Source: CAVVEC01 sp963770485
GTDB taxonomy: Bacteria; Acidobacteriota; Terriglobia; Terriglobales; Acidobacteriaceae
NCBI GenBank assembly: GCA_963770485.1
Contig: CAVYPX010000005.1
Location: forward strand, 62,001 to 126,000
Direction: 5' to 3'
DNA length: 64,000 nucleotides
The notes under the pieces were generated by a model that did not search any database, had not been told where the DNA came from, and saw only the letters and a program-made list of their open reading frames with translations. Each line of letters begins with the position of its first letter. Within the stretch, counting starts at the first letter, position 1. A program made the position numbers and the translations under genes. Positions 39,592 to 47,611 of the stretch are shown here, piece by piece.

Positions 39592-40914
39592 GTGACCCCT
39601 CCCCAAAAAACCAAGCCGCCAACCCAGCACCCGGTCCTTCTCATCAACATCGGCCAGTTGCTCACGCTGCGGTCTGCTTCCGGTTCCTCCAGCCCGCGCC
39701 GCGGCCCCGAACTCCAAGAACTGGGCATCATCGAAGACGCCGCCATCCTCTGCCTCGGGGGAAAGATTGTCTCGGTGGGCAAGAGCCAAGATGCCCTTCG
39801 CGATCCCTGGCTTAAGGAGAACCGAAAGAAGATCGTCGAGATCGACTGCGAACGCCAAGTCGCGCTCCCCGGCTTCGTCGATTCCCACACTCATCCTGCA
39901 TTCATCCAACCGCGCCTAGTCGATTTCGAAAAACGCAACTCTGGCGCGACTTACGAAGAGATTGCTCAGGCGGGCGGCGGCATCCGGTCGAGCGTCGAAG
40001 AAGTGCGCAAGGCGAGCAAGAGTCTTCTCGCAGCCAAGGTTCTCGAGGCGCTGCGCGAGATGGCCGAGCAGGGCACAACCACGGTCGAGGCTAAGTCAGG
40101 TTATGGGTTGACGCTCGAGTCCGAACTGAAATCTCTGGAAGCGATCCGACACGCCGCCACGCACTGGCCCGGCACCGTAGTCCCCACGTTGCTGGGTGCT
40201 CATGTCGTCCCCATGGAATTTAAAGGTCGTCCAGAAAAATATGTCGACCTGATCTGCAAAGAAATGATCCCGCAGGCAGCCAAGCGGAAGCTTGCCCGGT
40301 TCGTGGATGTCTTCACCGAGCGCGGTGCGTTCAGCGCCGAGGACACGGCAAGAATTTTCCAGGCCGCTGAAGAGCATGGCTTGGGAGTCCGGGCCCACGT
40401 GTGCCAGCTCAGCGAATCCGGACTGCAGCCCTTGCTGCGATTCAAGCCGGCATCCTTCGACCACATGGATCATGTAAACGACACCGACATTCCGTGGCTG
40501 GCGGAAAATAACACTGTGGCGACGTTAGTTCCCGGGGCGAATTATTTTCTTGGCCTGGAAAAATTTCCGCCCGCGCGAAAACTGATTGATGCTGGCGTGC
40601 CCGTAGCTTTGGCCACCGACTACAACCCGGGTTCATCGCCCACGCCGAGCATGCCGTTTGTGTTGTCGCTGGCCTGTACACACATGAAGATGACTCCCGC
40701 CGAAGCGATTTCGGCGGCGACGATCAACGGCGCTTGGGCTCTCCGGTTGCAGGATCGAAAAGGATCGATCGAGCCAGGCAAAGACGCCGATCTGGCAGTA
40801 TTCGAAGCCGATGACTATCGCGAGATTCCATACTGGTTTGCTTCCAATCGGTGCGTCTTCACGGTTTTGAACGGAACCGTGATTGCCTCTGCCGGCTCCG
40901 CGGAATTGCTCTGA
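39592..40914 (+). CDS. hutI: Imidazolonepropionase
   Basis: This 440-residue amidohydrolase opens the imidazolone ring in histidine degradation. It has the metal-binding DSHTHP (near 100) and EAKSGYGLTLESELK (near 163). LGAHVVPMEF and the histidine strand RAHVCQLSESG (near 268) follow, then HMDHVND and the closing ATDYNPGSSPTPSMP (near 340). In many family members the strand reads HADQ; here it is HVCQ, still with the metal-site His. It starts with GTG at 39592. The N-terminus has about 25 extra Ser/Pro-rich residues between strands. Confidence 0.93.
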   Translation: MTPPQKTKPPTQHPVLLINIGQLLTLRSASGSSSPRRGPELQELGIIEDAAILCLGGKIVSVGKSQDALRDPWLKENRKKIVEIDCERQVALPGFVDSHTHPAFIQPRLVDFEKRNSGATYEEIAQAGGGIRSSVEEVRKASKSLLAAKVLEALREMAEQGTTTVEAKSGYGLTLESELKSLEAIRHAATHWPGTVVPTLLGAHVVPMEFKGRPEKYVDLICKEMIPQAAKRKLARFVDVFTERGAFSAEDTARIFQAAEEHGLGVRAHVCQLSESGLQPLLRFKPASFDHMDHVNDTDIPWLAENNTVATLVPGANYFLGLEKFPPARKLIDAGVPVALATDYNPGSSPTPSMPFVLSLACTHMKMTPAEAISAATINGAWALRLQDRKGSIEPGKDADLAVFEADDYREIPYWFASNRCVFTVLNGTVIASAGSAELL

Positions 40915-41454
40915 ACCTCGCCGCGCAGACTCGTCCAGCAGCCAAAGGAGCCATCAACCGAGTCACAAACCAGCACAAACCCACCCAGTATTTTCCGCAA
41001 AACTCTCCAAACCACAGCCGGCCGACCTCCCGAGTTCGACCGGATGCTGGTTTCTGCTTTCGGTCTCAGGTCCCTCCCGTCGAAACACTGAAAACTAACA
41101 AGACAGTATTTCTGGGTTATGGATTTACGGATAACCAGTCCTCGGTATCCTCCCAAAATACGTAGATTCTTGAAGATACGCTCGTCGCGGAACTTGTAAA
41201 GTATTGTAAACAATATGTGTATCACAACACAGCACTTGGCAGAGCGAGTGCTAAGTTACTAATAGTTACCCTGTGCGAACGGCGTAGGAAGGAGTGTCTA
41301 GCGTTGGACGCTCTCTAGATGCGCCAGGAATGTTTTCACCAACAATTCCTATCCGCATCGTGCCTACCCCGCAGGGTGACGGTCTTGCGCAACAAGTGCA
41401 CCAGTCAGGTTCGCGAGGAAATGTTTCATTGACAACTTAAAGGTGGAGAAAACT
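40915..41454 (+). promoter_or_regulatory. Long leader region of the TonB-dependent receptor
   Basis: This 540-bp region has no convincing gene. AT-rich sequence near 41195-41225 contains ATTGT-AA-ACAAT, a short inverted repeat, and TTGTAAA words that could hold the promoter. About 230 bases then precede the receptor start, leaving room for a structured leader. No riboswitch class was recognised. Confidence 0.4.
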
Positions 41455-44400
41455 ATGCGATTTAGACTGTTATTCAAATTAGCCACTCTACTGGTCGCGG
41501 GTTTGTTTGCCGTCCAAGTGATGGCGCAAACCATCGTGACTGGCGACGTTACAGGTACTGTCACTGACCCATCCAATGCAGTCGTTTCGGGCGCGACGGT
41601 AACTTTGGCGAGCGCAGAAAGCGGGACGAACGCAACCGTCAAAACCAACTCGACCGGTTTGTACCGGTTCCCACTGCTGAAACCGGGAAATTACAAGATT
41701 TCCGTTGCCCAGTCCGGTTTCCGCACCACCACTGAGACCGCGGTCGTTGCCATCGGGGCGGTGACCACGGCGAATATTCAACTGCAAATCGGTCAAGGCT
41801 CCGAGACGGTGGAAGTAACCGGCGCGGCTCCATTGATTCAGACCGAGAATGCCAACATCCAGACCTCGGTGACCGAGAAGGAAGTCATGGAATTGCCGAA
41901 CTCGGGCAACGACCTGACCCAGATCGCTCAAGCTGCGCCGGGCGTGACGATGAACTCGTCCAGCGGCGGCGGTTACGGCAACTTCACCGCGTTTGGACTG
42001 CCGGCCACCGCGAACCTGTTCACGGTCAACGGCAACGACGAAATGGATCCTTACCTCAACCTGAACAACTCCGGCGCCACCAACCTGCTGCTGGGAAAGA
42101 ACGAAGTGCAGGAAGCGGCGGTCGTGAGCAACGGCTACACCGGCCAGTATGGCCGCCAGGCTGGTGCGCAGGTTGACTACGCCACTCTTTCCGGCACCAA
42201 CCAATACCATGGCGACGCCATGTACTGGTGGAATGGCCGGACGATGAACGCCAACGACTGGTTCAACAACGAGACGCTCCCTCTTACCGCGCGTCCTTTC
42301 GTAAACAACAACCAATACGCAGCCCGTTTTGGCGGACCCATCAAGAAAGACAAAGCGTTCTTCTTCGTGGACTATGAAGGTCTGCGTTTGATCACCGCCA
42401 GCAGCACGCAGGTCTTCGTGCCGACTCCAGCGTACATGACCGGGATTGTGGGTAACCTTCAGACTGTTGATCCGGCAGCCGCTCCCTTTTACCAGACAAT
42501 GGCTAACCTGTTCGCTGGCGCTAAGGGAATTGCTGGAGCAACTCCCGGGACCGGTCCAACGGATCCCCTTGGCTGCGCCGACTTAACCCCGGTGGTCACC
42601 GGGCCGCTTGCGGGATTCGGTGCGACCCTGCCCTGTACCGAAAATTACCGCTCCACGGTAGGATCGCCCTCGCACGAGTGGATACTGGCAGGCCGTGTGG
42701 ACTATAACGCCACCAACAATGACAAATTGTACCTTCGCTACAGGATGGACCGTGGTCTGCAGCCGACCAGCAGCGACCCGGTGAACCCTCTGTTTAGCGC
42801 AGTTAGCGATCAGCCTCAGTACGAAGGGCAGATCAACTACACCCGCACCATTAACCCCACCACCATCAACTCGTTCATCCTTTCGGGAAGCTGGTACAGC
42901 GCGATCTTCGACGTCGCCAACCGGCCGGCGGCCTTGGCCGCATTTCCATACTTCCTGATTGACATCAGCGGGGCCAGTTGGTTGGCCAATTCTGGCGGCC
43001 TGGGTGCCAGCTCTGCATTCCCGCAGGGCAGAAAAGTAACCCAGTACCAGATCACCGACGACTTGTCCATGACTCGAGGCATGCACGAGTTTAAGACAGG
43101 CGTCAACTTCCGCCGCAATGACATCACGGACGGATTATTCGGGCGGCGCACCATTCCACAGGTCTATGTCACCAGCCAGGAGCTGTTCACCGAGGGGTTG
43201 AGTGGCCGCATCCGCCAATACTTCCCGGAACAATTGGAACAGCCCATGGCCATCTACAGCCTTGGGGCTTATTTCCAGGATATCATTCGCTTGAAATCGA
43301 GCCTCAAGCTGACTCTGACACTGCGTGCGGACCGCAACTCGAACCTGGTCTGCCAGACCGACTGCATTGCACGTTTTACGGGGCCGTTCACGCAGTTGAA
43401 TCATGATCCGGGCGTCCCGTTCAACCAGATGTTCGGGGAAAACAACTCGCTATTCCCGCAGATCGAGAAGGTGGTCTTCCAGCCGCGCTTTGGCTTTGCC
43501 TGGAATCCCTGGGGCAAGTCGGACACGGTCATCCGCGGCGGCATCGGTTTGTTCACCGATCTGTACCCCGGAACGTTGGCGGACAGCTTCGCGCTGAACT
43601 CGCCGACCTCGAACCGGTTCACCTTCCTACCGGTCAACCCAGCGCCCATCTCGCCCGCTGACACCAGCAACCCTGCTGGTCCACCGATCGAGACGCAAAT
43701 CCAGGCCTGCAACGCGGCGTTCAAGAACGCGTTCGCCGGCGGGCAAACTCTCGCCCAATACCAAGCGGCAGCTCCGGGTTGCGCCGTTCCCCAATACAAC
43801 TCGATTCTCAACAACCCAGTCTCCAATCCGAAGTACGTGGAGTGGAACCTGGAACTGCAGAAGTCCATCGGACAGAAGACCTCGGTGTCGATCAACTACG
43901 TGGGCAACCGCGGATCCGACATCTATATCTTCAACCCGTGGGTGAACGCGGGCGCAGGCGGCTTCGGCACCTTCGCGGGCCTGCCGCCGGTTGCTCCTGA
44001 CAGCCGCGTCAGTCTCGTCGAGGAGATGACCAACGGCGGAAACTCCTACTACAACGGTGTGACCTTCACGGTAAGCCGCCGCATGACCCATGGCTTTTCC
44101 GGGTCGATCAACTACACCTACTCGCACGCCACCGATGACGTGTCGAATGGTGGAGTCAGCCCCTACAGCCTCAACGACAGCCTCCTGTACCAGTTGAACC
44201 CAGCGGGGTTGAACATCAACGATTACAGCAACGCCGACTACGATGTGCGGCATAACCTGACTGCGAGCTATGTGTGGGATCTGCCCTTCAAGTCCTCGAG
44301 CAGCGCGCTGAACGAGGTGGTTGGCGGGTGGAGCATTTCCGGCACGTTCTTCGCCCGCAGCGGCTACCCCTTCACAGCTTCGGACGGTGTTCCGACGCTA

Positions 44401-44862
44401 GTGTTCCAGAATACCTATGCGAACGTAACATTGCTTCCCGCGCAGTGGAATGGCACTGGCCCGACGAGCTGCGGCCATCCCACACAATCGGCGCCCGGCG
44501 TACTGGCCGAGTGCATGGATGCTGCCAACCAGTTCCCGGTCAACTTCAACGGCCTGGAAACGGGCTTCGCGAACACTCGCAGGAACTTCTTCCGCGGTCC
44601 GGACTACTTCAACTCCGATCTCGACCTGTTGAAGCGATTCAAGGTCACGGAGCGGGTGAATTTCGCGGTCGGAGCAAACTTCTACAACATCTTCAACCAC
44701 CCGAATTTCTCCAACCCGAACACGGACGTGAACAATATCTTCCAGGCTCCGTTCGGTACGGTGACTTCGACGGTCGTTCCGCCCACGAGTATTTACGGAG
44801 CGTTCGTCGGTTCAGCCGTTTCGGGCCGGTTGGTTCAATTGCACGCCCGGATCGAGTTCTAA
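41455..44862 (+). CDS. Oar-type TonB-dependent receptor with carboxypeptidase-regulatory domain
   Basis: This 1,135-residue outer-membrane protein has a signal peptide (about 1-24, LFKLATLLVAGLFAVQVMAQ). A carboxypeptidase-regulatory-like beta domain follows (about 28-110; VTGTVTDPSNAVVSGATVTL). Next are a TonB plug domain (about 125-230) and a long beta-barrel ending in an aromatic residue (HARIEF). It is the type that is massively expanded in Acidobacteria, used for uptake of large substrates or, as Oar in Myxococcus, for export of signals. The ligand is unknown. The ATG at 41455 follows GGTGGAG; a GTG four codons earlier is less likely. A strong terminator follows. Confidence 0.9.
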   Translation: MRFRLLFKLATLLVAGLFAVQVMAQTIVTGDVTGTVTDPSNAVVSGATVTLASAESGTNATVKTNSTGLYRFPLLKPGNYKISVAQSGFRTTTETAVVAIGAVTTANIQLQIGQGSETVEVTGAAPLIQTENANIQTSVTEKEVMELPNSGNDLTQIAQAAPGVTMNSSSGGGYGNFTAFGLPATANLFTVNGNDEMDPYLNLNNSGATNLLLGKNEVQEAAVVSNGYTGQYGRQAGAQVDYATLSGTNQYHGDAMYWWNGRTMNANDWFNNETLPLTARPFVNNNQYAARFGGPIKKDKAFFFVDYEGLRLITASSTQVFVPTPAYMTGIVGNLQTVDPAAAPFYQTMANLFAGAKGIAGATPGTGPTDPLGCADLTPVVTGPLAGFGATLPCTENYRSTVGSPSHEWILAGRVDYNATNNDKLYLRYRMDRGLQPTSSDPVNPLFSAVSDQPQYEGQINYTRTINPTTINSFILSGSWYSAIFDVANRPAALAAFPYFLIDISGASWLANSGGLGASSAFPQGRKVTQYQITDDLSMTRGMHEFKTGVNFRRNDITDGLFGRRTIPQVYVTSQELFTEGLSGRIRQYFPEQLEQPMAIYSLGAYFQDIIRLKSSLKLTLTLRADRNSNLVCQTDCIARFTGPFTQLNHDPGVPFNQMFGENNSLFPQIEKVVFQPRFGFAWNPWGKSDTVIRGGIGLFTDLYPGTLADSFALNSPTSNRFTFLPVNPAPISPADTSNPAGPPIETQIQACNAAFKNAFAGGQTLAQYQAAAPGCAVPQYNSILNNPVSNPKYVEWNLELQKSIGQKTSVSINYVGNRGSDIYIFNPWVNAGAGGFGTFAGLPPVAPDSRVSLVEEMTNGGNSYYNGVTFTVSRRMTHGFSGSINYTYSHATDDVSNGGVSPYSLNDSLLYQLNPAGLNINDYSNADYDVRHNLTASYVWDLPFKSSSSALNEVVGGWSISGTFFARSGYPFTASDGVPTLVFQNTYANVTLLPAQWNGTGPTSCGHPTQSAPGVLAECMDAANQFPVNFNGLETGFANTRRNFFRGPDYFNSDLDLLKRFKVTERVNFAVGANFYNIFNHPNFSNPNTDVNNIFQAPFGTVTSTVVPPTSIYGAFVGSAVSGRLVQLHARIEF

Positions 44863-44888
44863 CGATCTGAGCAACCGCAGTATTTGCA

Positions 44889-44918
44889 GGGCGGCTTCGC
44901 AAGAAGCCGCCCTTTTTA
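44889..44918 (+). terminator. Rho-independent terminator of the receptor gene
   Basis: GGGCGGCTTC (44889-44898), loop GCAA, GAAGCCGCCC (44903-44912), followed by TTTTTAT. A perfect 10-bp GC-rich stem with a T-run 27 bases after the stop makes this a clear intrinsic terminator. Confidence 0.9.
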
Positions 44919-44929
44919 TGTATGGCCAA

Positions 44930-44985
44930 GATGGCCCGCGCTGCGCAAAGAACCCTTGCTCGGGGTGACAAATCAAACTGAGCCA
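44930..44985. repeat. Dispersed intergenic repeat copy
   Basis: The segment including GGGTGACAAATCAAACTGAG is, in reverse complement, closely similar to the sequence at 26888-26945 (CAGTTTGATTTGTCATCC and flanks on both sides). Only one end of the larger 26890-27054 element is shared. It lies just after the receptor terminator. Confidence 0.6.
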
Positions 44986-45097
44986 CTACCGCCAACCCAC
45001 CTGAGATGATTCCCGGTCCCCTTTTCTGCTAGTCTGTTCATCGTCGGTCTGTTGATCGTGAGTCTGGCCCTGCTGGGCCGCTTTCTGAGAAAACCTA

Positions 45098-45559
45098 ATG
45101 GTCCTGATGATTTTGCTGGTCTTGACGCTTCTCCCACTGTTGGGTGTCGCTTACATTGTGCTGTACGGTTCCCCCACGACCGTGGATGGACTGTTCATGT
45201 CATTGATTCTTCTGGCCATTGCCGGGATTGTGGGCATGAATGCCCTGTATGAACTGCGCAAAGGAAAAGCCGGTTTGGCGCCAAAGGGTTCGTCTGCCGG
45301 TCGGATCGCCGCGCTGATGTCCTCGGGCGGACTGGTGCGGCGGGGAAAGGTACAGGAGGTCGTTTTCTTCGAATCCAACGTGGGGCAGCCCAATAAATCC
45401 ATCGTTACTCTTTCCGATGGAGATGGCGCCTCCGCCCAGACGCTGGTGCTCGAAGGCGACGCCCGGAATGCTCTTCCCGTAGGCCGGAAAGTGGAAATCA
45501 CCTTACGTAAAGACAGCGGACAGAACGTCAACGTGCTGGTAAACGTCAGCTATTCCTGA
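45098..45559 (+). CDS. Small membrane-anchored hypothetical protein
   Basis: This 153-residue protein has two hydrophobic segments at the N-terminus (LMILLVLTLLPLLGVAYIVL and LFMSLILLAIAGIVGMNALY). They are followed by a soluble beta-rich region (about 80-153), probably cytoplasmic, with VQEVVFFESN and KVEITLRKDSGQNVNVLVNV. No family was recognised. The ribosome-binding site is weak. It lies alone between the receptor and a GGDEF gene. Confidence 0.6.
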   Translation: MVLMILLVLTLLPLLGVAYIVLYGSPTTVDGLFMSLILLAIAGIVGMNALYELRKGKAGLAPKGSSAGRIAALMSSGGLVRRGKVQEVVFFESNVGQPNKSIVTLSDGDGASAQTLVLEGDARNALPVGRKVEITLRKDSGQNVNVLVNVSYS

Positions 45560-45716
45560 GACTACGGCGTTCCTGGAAAGGATCGAAGCCGGACTCTTCG
45601 GATTACGAACGTAACCGCCGGAAGTACTTTCCTCCTCGCTCCGATTTGCCCTTTCGGTAGAGAATTGCCTGGGTACCAGTGTTCCGGGCGCATTCTGTCC
45701 GGGACCGGAGGGGGGA

Positions 45717-46541
45717 ATGCTGCAGACCTCAGAGGAGCGATCCGAACAGCCTTCGATGCTGGCGCGGGCGGAACAAATCCAGGGCGAAATTCAGCAGCTT
45801 TCGGGGCGAGACCTGCAGTTGTGGTCGATTGGGGCGCTGGTGATTCTGGTTCTCACGGCCGGCATACTCGCCCTGGTTCTGCCCAACATGATGTGGTCGG
45901 AACGTGTGATCCGCATCGAACATGCTTACCTGCCGCAACTGTTTTTTGGATTGATCTCTCTGATCGTGCTGTTCAACATTTACCTGATCGGCCAGAAACT
46001 GGCTCTCAACAATACCCGGCGGGCGCTGATCAGTGAACTGGTACTGAATGAACGGCTGGAGAGCCTTTCCCTGATTGACCCACTGACCCAACTGATGAAC
46101 CGGCGGGCGATGAACGAACTGCTGCCCCGGGAAGTCGCCCGCGCCAACCGGTTGTCCAGTCCTCTCACCTTCATGACGATTGACATCAAGGGCTTCCGCG
46201 CGATCAACGCCAAGCTGGGGGCGGTCGAGGGCAACCTGCTCTTGCGGGAATTTGCCCGCATGCTGACCACCTGCTTTCGCGGCGGTGACATCGCCTTCCG
46301 GCAAGGCGGAGACGAATTCCTGATCGTCATGCCCGACACCACGGAGGAACAATCCGATTCGCCGGTTCGTCGCCTGCTTCGCGCCGTGGAGCAGTGGAAT
46401 GACCATAGCGGCAAGAGCTACGAACTCTCGTTTACCTGGGGTCTGGCATCGTATGTCACCGGCAGCGACCTTGACGACGTGCTGCGCGCCCTGGATCGCA
46501 AGCTCTATCAGAAAAAGCACAATCTGCTGCCGGTATTTTGA
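45717..46541 (+). CDS. Membrane GGDEF protein, divergent active site
   Basis: This 274-residue protein has two transmembrane segments (about 38-58 and 74-94), a short linker helix and a GGDEF domain (about 115-270). The signature RQGGDEF is intact near 198. However, the upstream part usually reading 'FKxxNDxxGHxxGD' reads FRAINAKLGAVEGN here, changing residues that contact GTP in active diguanylate cyclases. It may still bind GTP or act as a receptor. The metal-site Asp (MTIDIKGF) is kept. It has a good ribosome-binding site (GGAGGGGGGA). Confidence 0.75.
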   Translation: MLQTSEERSEQPSMLARAEQIQGEIQQLSGRDLQLWSIGALVILVLTAGILALVLPNMMWSERVIRIEHAYLPQLFFGLISLIVLFNIYLIGQKLALNNTRRALISELVLNERLESLSLIDPLTQLMNRRAMNELLPREVARANRLSSPLTFMTIDIKGFRAINAKLGAVEGNLLLREFARMLTTCFRGGDIAFRQGGDEFLIVMPDTTEEQSDSPVRRLLRAVEQWNDHSGKSYELSFTWGLASYVTGSDLDDVLRALDRKLYQKKHNLLPVF

Positions 46542-46840
46542 AGATTGCTGGCTCCTGTTTTCTTCCTGTACATACAAATCCGGCAGCACGAGCGTCTTCA
46601 GTTATATCGCAGAGCTAATAATCGGCCTGGAGGCGATCTGAGAGGCTGCGGGCTGATGGATGACCTTCTGGGTCGACCGGGTGCCTGGAATGCGTCCAGA
46701 GGGCATTTCTGCGCGTTCTAGGGGCATTGTAGCGCAGGGTCGGACCTACATTCCGGAGGCCGGAAGGTGCAATTATCAATTACTTAGAGATAAGTCGCTG
46801 AGAACAAAGGGTTGGCGTGGCTGACATTCTCAGCCGAGGC

Positions 46841-47608
46841 CTACGCTGGCGATCGTGAACCGCGGATTGTAGTCACCGGCGATAAAGCGCTGGCGGCCGC
46901 GCGATCCAGCAGCCACACCAGCCTGCCATCTTGCGGGCAGACTCTCTGAGATGGCAGCTCAGCCTGGCGGTTCTCGAATACATCGCGAATGATCGCGGCC
47001 TTGTCCGACCCGCTGACCAGGAACAGGTCACATGCGGCGTGGTTGAGAACGGGCAGCGTCACAGTAATTCGATAGGTTTTGAACTTTTCTACCCAGTTGG
47101 CGACAACAAGGCGAGTGTGCTCTTCGAGTGCGGAGCTGCCGGGGAAAAGAGAAGCAGTGTGGCCGTCGGGGCCAAGCCCGAGGAGTATCAGGTCGAACCG
47201 CGGGAATTGGCCGGGTTTCAGGTCAAAGAATCTTCGGATCGTTTCCTCATAAGCGCGAGCCACAGCGTCCGCATCTTTTTCCTTGGCCGGCACGCGAAAC
47301 ACATGCGGCTGCGGAATCTTCGACAGCAGGGCTTCGTTGGCCATGCGATAGTTGCTCTCGGGGTGGTCGGGAGGCACATGGCGCTCATCGCCAAAGAAAA
47401 AGTAGATCTTGTCCCAGGGGATGTCGGGTATTGAGCCGCTGGCAAGCAGCATATAAAGGCTCTTGGGCGTGGAACCGCCAGAAAGCGCGACAGAGAATCT
47501 GCCATTGCGCCGGGCGGTGTCCAAAGCGAGAGCCGCAAACTCGGCAGCCGCAGCCTCAAACAGCGCCGCAGCTGTGGGCAGAACGCGGATTTCAGGTTGA
47601 GAGGACAT
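46841..47608 (-). CDS. pgl: 6-phosphogluconolactonase
   Basis: This 255-residue protein of the NagB/RpiA-fold lactonase family hydrolyses 6-phosphogluconolactone, the second step of the oxidative pentose phosphate pathway. Motifs are SVALSGGSTPKSLY (near 40), FFGDERHVPPDHPESNYRM (near 71) and LGLGPDGHTASLFPGS (near 146). It starts three bases after the stop of the secreted beta-helix gene and is the last gene of the minus-strand carbohydrate cluster, separated from zwf by three genes. Confidence 0.9.
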   Translation of the reverse strand: MSSQPEIRVLPTAAALFEAAAAEFAALALDTARRNGRFSVALSGGSTPKSLYMLLASGSIPDIPWDKIYFFFGDERHVPPDHPESNYRMANEALLSKIPQPHVFRVPAKEKDADAVARAYEETIRRFFDLKPGQFPRFDLILLGLGPDGHTASLFPGSSALEEHTRLVVANWVEKFKTYRITVTLPVLNHAACDLFLVSGSDKAAIIRDVFENRQAELPSQRVCPQDGRLVWLLDRAAASALSPVTTIRGSRSPA

Positions 47609-47611
47609 CCC

